Source: Defluviitaleaceae bacterium
GTDB taxonomy: Bacteria > Bacillota > Clostridia > Lachnospirales > WQUN01
DNA length: 64,000 nt
NCBI GenBank assembly: GCA_009781755.1
Contig: WQVD01000012.1
Span: 1-64,000 of the forward strand
Reading direction: 5' to 3'
In this document: one piece after another, positions 8,470-17,582 of the stretch
Layout of the letters: each line of letters begins with the position of its first letter
How positions within the stretch are numbered: the stretch's first letter is position 1
Made by a program: the position numbers and the translations under genes
The notes under the pieces: model-generated
Databases searched by the model: none
Told to the model about the DNA's origin: nothing
The model's input: only the letters and a program-made list of their open reading frames with translations

Positions 8470-9522
8470 ATGAAGCAAAAAATGATTGATTTTTTACTTA
8501 GCAATGCAGACCCATCTATTGTTTTGCGTGTAAAAAAAGAAGTGCTTGATTGCCTTCCGGAAAAAGAAGAAGCCGAACTGTTTAATAAAATAATGTTGCA
8601 AAAAGATGTGCAAACCGTTGTTCAAGCACAAAAGCCTGATGGTTGGATTGGGAACGCCTTTCATGGTGCTGCTCCGTCTGTAGGTGCGGGAATGTTAGAT
8701 AATATGGAAGTTGGCTTACGCTATCTTGCGGAAAAAGGATTCCCGCCGGAAAACGAAATTATTTCAAGGGCTGTAAACGCATTTTTTTTGGACGAGCCCT
8801 TACATAACGAATGCAGAATGAAAGCACCGGCAGACGATTATACCGTTACGGCACTTGGGCTGTTTCATGCGCGCAGCTCGATTCTTTTAAGAGCGGGTTA
8901 TGAGCATTTGTTGCCCGAAAATGATTTTATTGACTTGAAGCATGACATAGCGCATTCATTTAAAACATTTGCCAATGTGTTAAATTTCACAAATTTGGAC
9001 GATGTGATTGACGCGAGCAAAAGAAAGCACTGTTTCAAAAAAGGAATTTTATGGCCATGCAGCTACGATCTGCGTATGCTTGCCCATAGCAAAAGTTGGC
9101 GTAACAGTAAAAACACTTCGTTATTAGCCGACGCACTTAACAAGCTGTTTTTATATGAACACGAGTTTGAAAAAAATATTTATACCAACATAAAAGGGTT
9201 TTATAAATCGCCGTGCTTAGCGTTCATCCATAATCAAATATATTGCCTTGGGCTAATGGACGAAAGCTACATCAATTTTGATTTGATGGAATTATTCGCA
9301 CGTTGCGGAATCATTAAACAAGTTGGTTTCTTGAAAAACAAGTATGATTATATGCTTTCATTGGTGGATGACCATTTAATGATTGATTATAAGGTTAAGC
9401 CGCAAGAACGTAATTGGGGTCCTTACGGCGGCTTTGCCCTTGAAGAAGATTGGAAATCGAAAACTCGCAAGCAATGTGATTTATTATTTAGGATTATGCT
9501 TATTATTCATTATACCGAATAA
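8470..9522 (+). CDS. Unknown protein, possibly an alpha-helical toroid
   Basis: A 350-residue soluble protein, mostly helical, starting after GGCGG. Segments such as VVQAQKPDGWIGNAFHG and RYLAEKGFPPENEIISRAVNAFF recall the repeats of prenyltransferase/squalene-cyclase-like (alpha/alpha)6 toroids, but I see no catalytic DxDD motif. The C terminus has a conserved-looking RNWGPYGGFALEEDW. It is AT-rich like the preceding toxin-antitoxin genes and 25 bases beyond them, so it may have arrived with them. Function not known. Confidence 0.65.
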   Translation: MKQKMIDFLLSNADPSIVLRVKKEVLDCLPEKEEAELFNKIMLQKDVQTVVQAQKPDGWIGNAFHGAAPSVGAGMLDNMEVGLRYLAEKGFPPENEIISRAVNAFFLDEPLHNECRMKAPADDYTVTALGLFHARSSILLRAGYEHLLPENDFIDLKHDIAHSFKTFANVLNFTNLDDVIDASKRKHCFKKGILWPCSYDLRMLAHSKSWRNSKNTSLLADALNKLFLYEHEFEKNIYTNIKGFYKSPCLAFIHNQIYCLGLMDESYINFDLMELFARCGIIKQVGFLKNKYDYMLSLVDDHLMIDYKVKPQERNWGPYGGFALEEDWKSKTRKQCDLLFRIMLIIHYTE

Positions 9523-9546
9523 TCAATGTAAGCGGGGGCATCCGGC

Positions 9547-10278
9547 ATGATTATTGAACCTTTAAATACAACGCACATACTAACCATTACATTAATACCT
9601 GCTTTTATATATGCATGTGTCTTTTTGCTGTCACGCTATCAAAACGATGCATGGAAGCGTCGCATGTTATTAATCATTTGTTATTCTAACGCTCTTCTCT
9701 ACATAATATACAAATTCGCCCAAGCCCACGAAGGCGGCTACACGTTTGATATTTTCAGCAACTTACCCCTGCACTTTTGCAATTTAAACTTACTCCTCCT
9801 ACCCCTCGCTCTGCACACCAAAAACAAAACCCTGATGGCATACCAATTATACTTTGGCGTGCCGTTGGCCGCGTTGGCGTTGGTTACCGTATATCCGACG
9901 TTCCTATCCCGGCCAATGTGGCACTTTACGCCGTTCGTGTATTTTTTCTATCACAGCATATTGGTGGTGGTGCCCATCGCATTGGTCAAGTTCAAATTTT
10001 ACACCCCGTCTTTCAAAAACACTTGTCAACCGACAATATTATTGGTTGCGTTAACAGCAACGATACACGGCGTGAATGTTATATTGCGCGCAACCGGCAT
10101 CGCGCCTACCGCCAATTACTTCTTCACCTACGGGCTGGAAGGTGATTTTTTTACTGAGTTGCTTTGGCGATTTATACCGTATCCATTCTTCTTCTTGTTG
10201 CCTGCGTTGTTGCTGTTCGCGCCTTATATTGTATTGCTAACATTGCCGTTTCATTTATCCAAAACGAAAACAAAATAA
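9547..10278 (+). CDS. YwaF-type integral membrane protein
   Basis: A 243-residue protein with about seven hydrophobic segments spread over its length. The motif LPLHFCNLNLLLLP and the late ATANYFFTYGLEGD are typical of the YwaF/TIGR02206 family of bacterial membrane proteins, whose role is unknown. It begins 24 bases after the previous gene, behind GCGGGGG, and is followed by a strong terminator. Codon use is less AT-rich than in the genes just upstream. Confidence 0.8.
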   Translation: MIIEPLNTTHILTITLIPAFIYACVFLLSRYQNDAWKRRMLLIICYSNALLYIIYKFAQAHEGGYTFDIFSNLPLHFCNLNLLLLPLALHTKNKTLMAYQLYFGVPLAALALVTVYPTFLSRPMWHFTPFVYFFYHSILVVVPIALVKFKFYTPSFKNTCQPTILLVALTATIHGVNVILRATGIAPTANYFFTYGLEGDFFTELLWRFIPYPFFFLLPALLLFAPYIVLLTLPFHLSKTKTK

Positions 10279-10324
10279 AACAGCCCATGCGCAAGAGTAC
10301 GACTTCTGCTCATGGGCTGTTTTT
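10277..10324. terminator. Bidirectional terminator
   Basis: AACAGCCCATG pairs with CATGGGCTGTT, flanked by A-rich DNA on the left and T-rich on the right. It lies between the convergent YwaF-type gene and the phosphatase gene and can end both transcripts. Confidence 0.8.
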
Positions 10325-10347
10325 AGCGTTATAATTTTATTTTTCGG

Positions 10348-12981
10348 TTACGGTCTTTCTCGATAAATCGTAAACACGTCCATGATGCTGTCATCGGCGA
10401 TGGGTCGGTCACTGCGGAAATGTGTAATCGTTAGCGAATCGGCAGTAACATCAACGCGGGCGAAGCTGGCATGCGTCGTAACAAATGCACGTGCCGTAAA
10501 CGGGAAATCGGTAATACCGCTGCGTGTGAACGTGCTGGCCGAACCTACCGTTACGTACAAGGTTTCGCCGGAGCCGCGTTGTTTAACAAACCCGGAGCCG
10601 CTTTCTCTGGGGTCACCTACATAATTGGGCGAGTCAATGACCGGATTATTCATGTCCAACATCATAAACGTGCGCGCCATAACATGCTCGTGTCCGTTTA
10701 GCACCAAGTCAATGTCAAGTCTGAAAATATCATTTGCCAACGCCGCCCTCAACTCCAATGTTTCTGCACTTGAGCCGCGGAATACGGCATACGCGGAGTG
10801 ATGCATAAGGACGATGGTCCAAGCGGGATGTTGCCCGCGTTCATCAATAAAGTTTTCGATGGCATGCTCCATAAATTCCACGGCGTGGTCCCAATGTCTT
10901 GGGAAGTTTCCTTGATGCTGCTGCACAACCGCGGCATTGAGGTGAATGAACAACGTATTGCCGAAGGTATACCAATAATTGCCGCCGCCATATATGGGCG
11001 CGGGGTACGGGCTGCGGTTGGGCACGTGAAAATGCGTGTAATAATTGTAAAACCTAGCCAGGCGTTCACCCACGCCGTCTCCGCCATAATTGCCGAAGTC
11101 ATGGTTGCCGTTGGTTGGTGCAAGGGTTCGCGTCCGCAATTGCGCAGGACTCAGGAAGGCATCCCATTGCCTGATGCTATCGGCATCGCTTACATTGTCG
11201 CCACCCGTAGCAATAAAGCTCATGTGCGGAAAAGCAGCAAAGGCATAATCCAATGTTTGCTGCCATGCGATGCCGGTTTCTTCCAGTCGGCTACCGGGCC
11301 GCATTTGTGCATCCGCAACAAACATGAAAGAGAATTCCAGCGTGCATTCATCGGTGGTAAAGCGATACACCGACGATTCCACCACATCGCCATTAGCAAA
11401 TACATTGCTAACCCTATAATAATACGTCACACCCGCTTGCAAACCGGTTACCGTAACTTTGTTAGTCGAAAATCCTTCCCTTGCCGACGTGCCCCTACCC
11501 GCCTCGGCATAAAAGGTTCGGGCTTCGTCTTCGTTGGTTGTCCATAAGGTCAAAAACCCGGGCTGCTCGGCACCGCTTTGCCACGTAAAGTTACGCTCGC
11601 TTTCATTGGAGCCGATGGTCATGTTCAAACCCGCCAATTGCAATCCTGGATATTGTATAAATTGATCCGGCGTTTCGGTTAATACTTCTTCGGGTTCTGA
11701 AGGCGTTCTGTCCACCCAATCCTCCGGTATGGTATTTTCCAATTGTACCGTGGGCGCATTGCCGAATTTTTCATTGGCTTCGGCGTAGGTCAGGCTTCCG
11801 TCTTCGGTATCCCTGCAACCAAAGAAATGGATTTTTCCTTCTTCAAGCAAAAGGTTGTTGGTTTGCAACCCGGCGCCGCCATTGTTAAATATAATGAAGT
11901 TGCCCACCCGGTAAAGGGGAACGTAAATACCCCACCAACCGTCACCCAAATATTCACAAGGCAAACCGGGCCATGCAGCAAATTGCTCATAAGGTTGCCA
12001 TACATATACCGAAACAGTTTCCCAGCCTATATTGTTAAAGAAATACACCGTTTTTCCTTCGTATTCGCCTTCTACTTCGTTATGGTCATCCGGTGCCGCG
12101 GTAAGACCGATTTCGGTTCCGGGTATTTGCTCGCCCAATCTTACAAAGCCGATGTTAAATGTTCGTGCGTTAGCCTCATCGTTCCTGCCGGCAAAGATAA
12201 AATTGTAAGCGGGTGCGTCGTTAAAGAATACCAAGCTCCCGATGGAGAAGAACAAATCATGACCTTCAATAAACGCATCGTCTTGGATACTTAGCGAAAC
12301 CATGTAATAACCCGTCGCATCCCCCTGCCCCGCAGGCACAAGGCTATCGGGAATCGCCGTTGCGACCCCACCGGTAATGCCGTTACCGCCATGAAAAAAT
12401 GTAATGTCTTCGTCATTGTCTTTTAAGACCGCCACCGTTACGGTATCTGCGCCGTCCCATGACACGTAATACGTCGCATGCGTAATCCGGGACAAAAATA
12501 CATCCGGGAATTCGGACGAAACAACAAAGCGCGAATCACCGAACACACCCGCACGCGTATCGGTGTCATCGTCGTTATTATTACGCACCAATTCAAGCGT
12601 AAGGTTAGGCGCATCACTATGGACAAATGCCCTGCGGATGGAGTTGTTGGTGCCGGGCACGACTTCAAACATGACGTCCAATGCCGTCAAGCTTCCGTCT
12701 GCGCTCACTTCAAACAATTGCATGGACCGATCGTCCGGTTGCCTATCACCATCGTTTGACCGTTGGTGGCCAAAGCTTACGGTAAAGGTGTAGCCCGTTG
12801 GTTCGGCCGGGAACTCTTGTGGTGTATCACCAAGACCGGGTGCTTCTTGGTCTTGGTATCCGTTTTCTTCCTGCGTCGTACCGGAGGAGCAGCCGATGAA
12901 TCCCAGCGCCAACGCCAACGCCAATAAAGCAAACAAAGCCACCAAGCGTTTTTGAAGGATAGCGAATGATATCCTGTTCAT
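10348..12981 (-). CDS. Lipoprotein with starch-binding-like, fibronectin-like and calcineurin-type phosphoesterase domains
   Basis: An 877-residue exported protein. The signal peptide ends in a lipobox (GFIGCSSG, Cys31), so it should be anchored on the outer face of the membrane. Residues about 308-392 (VYFFNNIGW...YVWQPYEQF...IIFNNGG) resemble a CBM26-type starch-binding module. Residues 450-545 look like the fibronectin-type domain that precedes purple acid phosphatases. The rest is a metallophosphoesterase: VADAQ, GGDNVSD, NGNHDFG, LMHHSAY and NGHEHVMAR supply metal ligands. AAAGGAG precedes the start. It likely releases phosphate from external substrates; the glycan-binding module suggests a carbohydrate-linked target (inference). 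Confidence 0.85.
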   Translation of the reverse strand: MNRISFAILQKRLVALFALLALALALGFIGCSSGTTQEENGYQDQEAPGLGDTPQEFPAEPTGYTFTVSFGHQRSNDGDRQPDDRSMQLFEVSADGSLTALDVMFEVVPGTNNSIRRAFVHSDAPNLTLELVRNNNDDDTDTRAGVFGDSRFVVSSEFPDVFLSRITHATYYVSWDGADTVTVAVLKDNDEDITFFHGGNGITGGVATAIPDSLVPAGQGDATGYYMVSLSIQDDAFIEGHDLFFSIGSLVFFNDAPAYNFIFAGRNDEANARTFNIGFVRLGEQIPGTEIGLTAAPDDHNEVEGEYEGKTVYFFNNIGWETVSVYVWQPYEQFAAWPGLPCEYLGDGWWGIYVPLYRVGNFIIFNNGGAGLQTNNLLLEEGKIHFFGCRDTEDGSLTYAEANEKFGNAPTVQLENTIPEDWVDRTPSEPEEVLTETPDQFIQYPGLQLAGLNMTIGSNESERNFTWQSGAEQPGFLTLWTTNEDEARTFYAEAGRGTSAREGFSTNKVTVTGLQAGVTYYYRVSNVFANGDVVESSVYRFTTDECTLEFSFMFVADAQMRPGSRLEETGIAWQQTLDYAFAAFPHMSFIATGGDNVSDADSIRQWDAFLSPAQLRTRTLAPTNGNHDFGNYGGDGVGERLARFYNYYTHFHVPNRSPYPAPIYGGGNYWYTFGNTLFIHLNAAVVQQHQGNFPRHWDHAVEFMEHAIENFIDERGQHPAWTIVLMHHSAYAVFRGSSAETLELRAALANDIFRLDIDLVLNGHEHVMARTFMMLDMNNPVIDSPNYVGDPRESGSGFVKQRGSGETLYVTVGSASTFTRSGITDFPFTARAFVTTHASFARVDVTADSLTITHFRSDRPIADDSIMDVFTIYRERP

Positions 12982-13012
12982 GTTTTTCTCTCCTTTATAT
13001 GTTTTAATTAAT

Positions 13013-13042
13013 AAAGCGCCTATGCAATTCGCAAGGCGCTTT
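13013..13042 (-). terminator. Hairpin in the phosphatase leader, possible attenuator
   Basis: AAGCGCC pairs with GGCGCTT around a 14-base loop; on the minus strand the hairpin is followed by TTATTAATT. It lies between the promoter at 13158-13186 and the start of the phosphatase gene, so it could terminate transcription early. The tract after it is not a pure run of T, so efficiency is uncertain. Confidence 0.45.
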
Positions 13043-13129
13043 TGTACATCGGATTAGCCCCTTGGATTGTAACTGTTACCAACAACGCCAAGCACAAACT
13101 GATGTTTTTAGCAATCATGAACATTCTGC

Positions 13130-13141
13130 GGGAACGTTCCC
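13130..13141. promoter_or_regulatory. 12-bp perfect palindrome near the start site
   Basis: GGGAACGTTCCC lies about 10 to 20 bases downstream of the predicted transcription start on the minus strand, a usual place for a repressor site. No regulator is assigned. Confidence 0.4.
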
Positions 13142-13157
13142 AACATATTTATTGTCA

Positions 13158-13186
13158 ATTATACTTAACGACCCCCTGCCTGTCAA
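13158..13186 (-). promoter_or_regulatory. Perfect consensus sigma-A promoter for the phosphatase gene
   Basis: Read on the minus strand, TTGACA and TATAAT are separated by exactly 17 bases. Transcription would start near 13151 and give a leader of about 170 bases before the start at 12981. With a consensus promoter, control is likely to come from a repressor (see 13130) or from the leader hairpin. The rest of the gap 12982-13283 holds the hppA terminator and nothing else recognised. Confidence 0.75.
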
Positions 13187-13220
13187 ACGCTTTTTCGGCA
13201 TTTTCAACAATGGCCGCAAC

Positions 13221-13256
13221 AAAAAAAGTTGGATCGCTTATCGCAATCCAACTTTT
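13221..13256 (-). terminator. Terminator of hppA
   Basis: AAAAGTTGGAT pairs with ATCCAACTTTT. Read on the minus strand it lies about 30 bases after the hppA stop codon and ends in a T run. Confidence 0.75.
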
Positions 13257-13283
13257 ATTAATTTGTTATTAATCGAGGGTTAT

Positions 13284-15488
13284 TTAAAAAATCGAAAACG
13301 CCGCAATAATACTTACCACCGTAATCGACACAGTCGATACCAGTTTGAACATCGTGTTGATCGACGGACCGGAGGTATCCTTGAACGGGTCGCCTACGGT
13401 GTCGCCGATGACGGCTGCTTTGTGGCAATCGGAGCCTTTGCCGCCATGCGCGCCGCTTTCAATGTATTTCTTGGCGTTATCCCATGCGCCGCCTGCGTTG
13501 TTCATGAACACGGCCAACACAAAGCCCGCTACGGTGGCACCACCAATGAATCCTACCACGCCTTCAACGCCCCAAATAAGGCCGGTGATGATGGGCAGGA
13601 CTACGGCTACCAGCGTGGGGGTAATCATTTCGCGCAGGGCACCACGGGTACACAGGTCTACGCAAGCTTCGTAATCGGGGTCGGTTTCGCCGGTCATGAT
13701 GCCTTTGATGGTTTTAAATTGACGACGTACTTCTACTACAATGGCCTGTGCGGCTTTTTGCACTGCGCTCATGGTAAGGGCAGAGAAAATGAATACGAGC
13801 ATAACGCCCAAGAACAAGCCGATGAGCACGTTGGGGTTGTTGATGGCCAAGTCAAGACCCAGGAAGTTGGCCGGAGGCACATCGCCCAAATTTTCTACAT
13901 AACCGCCGTGGTAAGCCACGTAGTCGGTAGCGATTTTAATATAAGAAACAAGCAGCGCCAAGGAAGTAAGCGCGGCGGAACCTACCGCAAAGCCCTTGCC
14001 CGTGGCGGCTGTGGTGTTGCCCAGCGCGTCCAGTGCGTCGGTACGTTCGCGTACTTCGGGATCCATGTGAGACATTTCTGCGATGCCGCCTGCGTTGTCG
14101 GCCACGGGACCGTATGCATCGGTCGCCAGCGTAATACCCAGCGTTGAAAGCATACCCACGGCAGCCAATCCAATGCCAAACAAGCCATGGCTAAACGCAT
14201 CGGCGGTGTTCATGTACGAGCCGTCAATTTGTGCGGTGAAGATGCTGAAGCCGCCCATTTGTCCACCGGCGGCCAAAAATGCACCCACAATAGCCAGCAC
14301 AACGATAATAACCGGCGCAATGGTAGATTTCATACCCAAAGAAATACCGCCAATGATAATGGTCGCCGCGCCTGTTTCGGATGCCGCAGCCAAGTCTTTT
14401 GTGGGTTTGTAATGGGTTGAAGTGTAATATTCGGTAAAGTAAGCGATGAGCGTACCTGCCAACGCGCCAATGAAAATGGCTGCTACCAGTCCCCATGCAC
14501 CGTTAAATCCATCCATGATGAACAGCACCGCCGGCACCGATGCCAACATGGCTATTGCGGCAGCGGTGTACGTGCCTTTGCGCAGCGTACCCAACAATTG
14601 CGCTTGGGTGGCTTTCTCGCCGGTGCGGATCAGGAAAGTACCGATGAGCGATGCGAAAATACCCACGATGGCAATGGCCACGGGCAAGAACATTGCCGCC
14701 CATACCATATCGCTTGCGCCAAAAGCCGCAAAACCCAACGCAATACCTGCGTGCATGGCTTTGATATAGGATTCGTACAGGTCGGCACCCATGCCGGCCA
14801 CGTCGCCTACATTGTCGCCCACATTGTCGGCAATCGTTGCGGGGTTGCGCGGGTCATCTTCGGGGATGCCCGCTTCCACTTTACCCACCAAGTCCGCGCC
14901 AACATCGGCCGCTTTGGTGAAGATGCCGCCGCCCACACGGGCGAACAGAGCAAACACCGCCACACCCACGCCGAACATAACCATGTTCTCGGCAATTTCG
15001 CGCGCGGGCAGGTCAAAGACGAATCTAAGTACCAAAAACCACAATGACACGTCCAAAATGCTCAAGCCCACCACGGTAAAGCACAATACCGTGCCGGATG
15101 CAAATGCCACTTTCAAGCCCTGGTTCAAGCTTTCGCCCGCGGCAGCGGCGGTGCGCACATTGGCGCGCGTGGCAATCCGCATACCAATGAATGCGGATAA
15201 TTGAGAGAATACGCCGCCCGTGACAAACGCCACCGGCATAAACACGGAGCCATAACCTGTCACCGCCAGCACAACCAGCGCCGCCACCACGATGATATAC
15301 ACCACGGCCACCACGCGGAATTGGCGCTTCAAATACGCGCCCGCGCCCTTGCGGATAGCCGCCGCGATCTTTTGCATCACCGGCGTACCCTCCGAAAACT
15401 TCATTACCTTCCTATATTGCAAGAAGGCAAACAAAAGGGCGACCAACGCCCCGCCCACGCCAATTGCGAAGGCCCATTCAAAGCTCAT
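13284..15488 (-). CDS. hppA: Membrane-bound ion-pumping pyrophosphatase, K+-dependent type
   Basis: A 734-residue protein with about 16 membrane segments. It splits pyrophosphate and pumps H+ or Na+ across the membrane. The catalytic loop motifs are present: KAADVGADLVGK, NPATIADNVGDNVGD and the late GDTVGDPFKDTSGPS. The segment GNTTAATGKG has Ala where K+-independent enzymes have Lys, so the enzyme should need potassium. The ion pumped cannot be told from this reading. The start at 15488 follows GGTTGGAG; the frame extends six codons further to a TTG, which is less likely. In anaerobes such pumps recover energy from biosynthetic pyrophosphate. Confidence 0.95.
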   Translation of the reverse strand: MSFEWAFAIGVGGALVALLFAFLQYRKVMKFSEGTPVMQKIAAAIRKGAGAYLKRQFRVVAVVYIIVVAALVVLAVTGYGSVFMPVAFVTGGVFSQLSAFIGMRIATRANVRTAAAAGESLNQGLKVAFASGTVLCFTVVGLSILDVSLWFLVLRFVFDLPAREIAENMVMFGVGVAVFALFARVGGGIFTKAADVGADLVGKVEAGIPEDDPRNPATIADNVGDNVGDVAGMGADLYESYIKAMHAGIALGFAAFGASDMVWAAMFLPVAIAIVGIFASLIGTFLIRTGEKATQAQLLGTLRKGTYTAAAIAMLASVPAVLFIMDGFNGAWGLVAAIFIGALAGTLIAYFTEYYTSTHYKPTKDLAAASETGAATIIIGGISLGMKSTIAPVIIVVLAIVGAFLAAGGQMGGFSIFTAQIDGSYMNTADAFSHGLFGIGLAAVGMLSTLGITLATDAYGPVADNAGGIAEMSHMDPEVRERTDALDALGNTTAATGKGFAVGSAALTSLALLVSYIKIATDYVAYHGGYVENLGDVPPANFLGLDLAINNPNVLIGLFLGVMLVFIFSALTMSAVQKAAQAIVVEVRRQFKTIKGIMTGETDPDYEACVDLCTRGALREMITPTLVAVVLPIITGLIWGVEGVVGFIGGATVAGFVLAVFMNNAGGAWDNAKKYIESGAHGGKGSDCHKAAVIGDTVGDPFKDTSGPSINTMFKLVSTVSITVVSIIAAFSIF

Positions 15489-15543
15489 ATAACTCCAACC
15501 TTTCAAGTGTGGTTAGAAGAGTATCACAACTCTTCCCCAGCCT

Positions 15544-15572
15544 ATAATGCGCTTTAAAATGTGGGATGTCAA
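15544..15572 (-). promoter_or_regulatory. Promoter of hppA
   Basis: On the minus strand a perfect TTGACA is followed after 17 bases by CATTAT, a weaker -10 box. The predicted start gives a leader of about 50 bases. Confidence 0.5.
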
Positions 15573-15587
15573 GGGGAGCTAGGGTAT

Positions 15588-15622
15588 AAAAAAGCGCACC
15601 GGATAATATACCGATGCGCTTA
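15588..15622 (-). terminator. Terminator of the MBL-fold hydrolase gene
   Basis: On the minus strand AAGCGCATCGG pairs with CCGGTGCGCTT and is followed by a run of T. It lies about 20 bases after the stop codon at 15643. Confidence 0.8.
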
Positions 15623-15642
15623 TCTGTTATTTAAAAGAAATT

Positions 15643-16401
15643 TTATTTGCAATTATTTTCGTGCCAATTTTCTTTGATCAGTGGATAATCGCAATATTTC
15701 ACCGCGTCTTCATAAGTTACATGTCCGTTTTTTTGTATGATTGCGGTTAAATATTTTTCCAAATTTTGAATATATCCCGCCAATTTATCGCTTTCAAATG
15801 CGGGTCCGTGCGCCGGAATGATTGTATTTATTTTTATTTGCTTTAACTTACACCACGCATTCAACTGACGTTGCCGTTTTTCGTTGGTTTCGCCATCGCA
15901 CAACCACGGCAACGCCAGTTTTCCTTCCAACGATAACAAAACTTCATCCGCAATGTGTATGAATTGCCCGTTAATTTTAGTAAGCAGGGTGCATTTTGAA
16001 TGGCCAGGTGCTGGAATGATTTCCAACGTATGCTTACCAAAGTTAATAGTGGTTGGATTTATGATGAGGTGCGTAGGCGTGCAAAAAGCGGCATCCGCTT
16101 CATTACTGTCATACGCCAGCGTGGCGATGTAATTATCGTTACCATAAATCGTAATATCTGGCAGCATACTTAAACCGTCGTAATGGTCTTCGTGAAAGTG
16201 CGACACAACAGCGGCTTCCACGGTTATGCCATTGGCCGTTAGGTCTTCCAACACCTGTTTCATTTCGTCGTCGTATGCAGCATCTACGAGTAATGCTTTA
16301 CTTCCATCCAATACAGCCATGATGTTGTTAACAAGTGTGTTAGGTTCGTCCGACGGGAACGTATATAACAAGATGTCTGTTGCCAGTGTTGTTTTTGTCA
16401 T
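15643..16401 (-). CDS. MBL-fold metallo-hydrolase
   Basis: A 252-residue soluble protein with the metallo-beta-lactamase metal motif HFHEDHYDG near residue 90, then PAPGHSKCTL with a later metal His, an acidic ligand in HIADEVLL, and PAHGPAF near the end. Such enzymes hydrolyse a range of esters and thioesters; no substrate can be named. GAGGAGG precedes the start by nine bases. It has its own terminator and is transcribed alone, downstream of the yraN operon on the same strand. Confidence 0.85.
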   Translation of the reverse strand: MTKTTLATDILLYTFPSDEPNTLVNNIMAVLDGSKALLVDAAYDDEMKQVLEDLTANGITVEAAVVSHFHEDHYDGLSMLPDITIYGNDNYIATLAYDSNEADAAFCTPTHLIINPTTINFGKHTLEIIPAPGHSKCTLLTKINGQFIHIADEVLLSLEGKLALPWLCDGETNEKRQRQLNAWCKLKQIKINTIIPAHGPAFESDKLAGYIQNLEKYLTAIIQKNGHVTYEDAVKYCDYPLIKENWHENNCK

Positions 16402-16495
16402 TTTTTATGACCTCCTCTTCTTTATAAAAGATTAACACACATTGCTATGATGCAACGGTATAAAACATGCTTATAATCGTGATTTCATTAAATGA

Positions 16496-16924
16496 TTACG
16501 CCCAAAAGGCGTTTTCAATATGTTCAATTTCAATTCGGTTGCCAATCATCACGACTTCCACCACATCAAAGCGCATGTCGCGGTCGATTTGTTTGTTTTT
16601 TGTGGCATAGAACATCGCGGTGCGCATGATTTGCTGTTGTTTATGTCTGGTTACGGATTCGCGCCCTTGCCCATATGTATTTGATTTGCGCGTTTTAACT
16701 TCGATAAAAACGAGGTAACTGCCGTCTTGGGCGATAAGGTCAACTTCACCTGTGCGGATGCGATAGTTACGGGCAAGGATGTTCATGCCTTTTTCGCATA
16801 AAAAGGCTTCGGCGGCCTGTTGGCCGTCCATACCCACGGCATATTTGGTGGGCCGGTTGTCCGACGCGTTGCCGCGTGTGGGCACCGTATTTACCAATGG
16901 CTGGCGATCAGCGTCAGATTTCAT
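16496..16924 (-). CDS. yraN: YraN/UPF0102 family protein
   Basis: A 142-residue protein. After a 35-residue leader of no known role, residues about 33-142 match the YraN family, which has a restriction-endonuclease-like fold: AEAFLCEKGMNILARNYR, then GEVDLIAQDG and FIEVKTRKS supply the D...ExK catalytic pattern. Its precise role is unknown; the pairing with rnhB is conserved in many Firmicutes. The ATG overlaps the rnhB stop by four bases (ATGA), so translation is coupled. It is the last gene of a long minus-strand operon. Confidence 0.9.
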   Translation of the reverse strand: MKSDADRQPLVNTVPTRGNASDNRPTKYAVGMDGQQAAEAFLCEKGMNILARNYRIRTGEVDLIAQDGSYLVFIEVKTRKSNTYGQGRESVTRHKQQQIMRTAMFYATKNKQIDRDMRFDVVEVVMIGNRIEIEHIENAFWA

Positions 16925-17577
16925 TGCGGCTTTGCCTTTTTGAAGGTTAGGCGATGCGCCACGCAGGGGCCGTATTGTGCCAGTGCCGCCAGGTGTGCGG
17001 GGGTGCCATAGCCCTTGTGCGTGGCAAATCCGTAACCCGGATATATAACGTCCACTTCATGCATGATGGCATCGCGCGTTTCTTTGGCTAGGATGGCGGC
17101 GGCGGCAATGCTGTGGCACAGGGTGTCTCCCTTGGTAATTGCTTCGCCGGGGCAGGGTAGCGATGGCAGGCGGTTGCCGTCCACCAAGATGTATTGGATT
17201 TGTGCGGGTGTTGACCGCGCCGTCAACATTTCTTGCGCGTGGGTTACGGCTTGCGACATGGCCTGCATGGTTGCCTGCAAGATATTTATGCGGTCAATTT
17301 CTGCTGCTTCTATGATGCCTAAGCCGTAGGCCAGGGCATTTATTTTGATTTCTTCCAATAAAAACGCGCGGCGGGCGGGTGCGATTTTTTTTGAATCGTA
17401 TACGCCTTCGATGATCAGGCCGGGGGGCAATACCACCGCCGCGGCCACGACCGGCCCTGCTAGCGGCCCGCGCCCCGCTTCGTCCACGCCCGCAATAAAA
17501 TGAAATCCACGTGCATGCAGCGCGGCTTCCGTTTGGGTAGATGCGGTTTTTATTTTGCGCGGCTTGGTTTTATCCAT
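16921..17577 (-). CDS. rnhB: Ribonuclease HII
   Basis: A 218-residue enzyme that removes ribonucleotides and RNA primers from DNA-RNA hybrids. The hallmark GVDEAGRGPLAGPVV lies near residue 30 and gives the first catalytic Asp-Glu pair; later acidic residues appear in YDSKKI and LVDGNR, followed by KGDTLCHSIAAAAILAK. The N-terminal 25 residues are basic and poorly conserved. The start is five bases after the stop of the amidohydrolase gene. Confidence 0.95.
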   Translation of the reverse strand: MDKTKPRKIKTASTQTEAALHARGFHFIAGVDEAGRGPLAGPVVAAAVVLPPGLIIEGVYDSKKIAPARRAFLLEEIKINALAYGLGIIEAAEIDRINILQATMQAMSQAVTHAQEMLTARSTPAQIQYILVDGNRLPSLPCPGEAITKGDTLCHSIAAAAILAKETRDAIMHEVDVIYPGYGFATHKGYGTPAHLAALAQYGPCVAHRLTFKKAKPQ

Positions 17578-17582
17578 GCGCG

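Noticed and set aside
10798-11547. 249-codon plus-strand frame opposite the phosphatase gene
   Set aside because: Antisense shadow of a well-supported coding region with clear domain motifs.
13062-14147. 361-codon plus-strand frame opposite hppA
   Set aside because: It mirrors the GC-rich coding strand of hppA; its composition is His/Gly/Arg-rich and no ribosome site is present.
15861-15922. AACTGACGTTGCCG with an inverted partner inside the MBL hydrolase gene
   Set aside because: One mismatch, a long spacer and ordinary coding context; probably chance, though it resembles the core at 39928.
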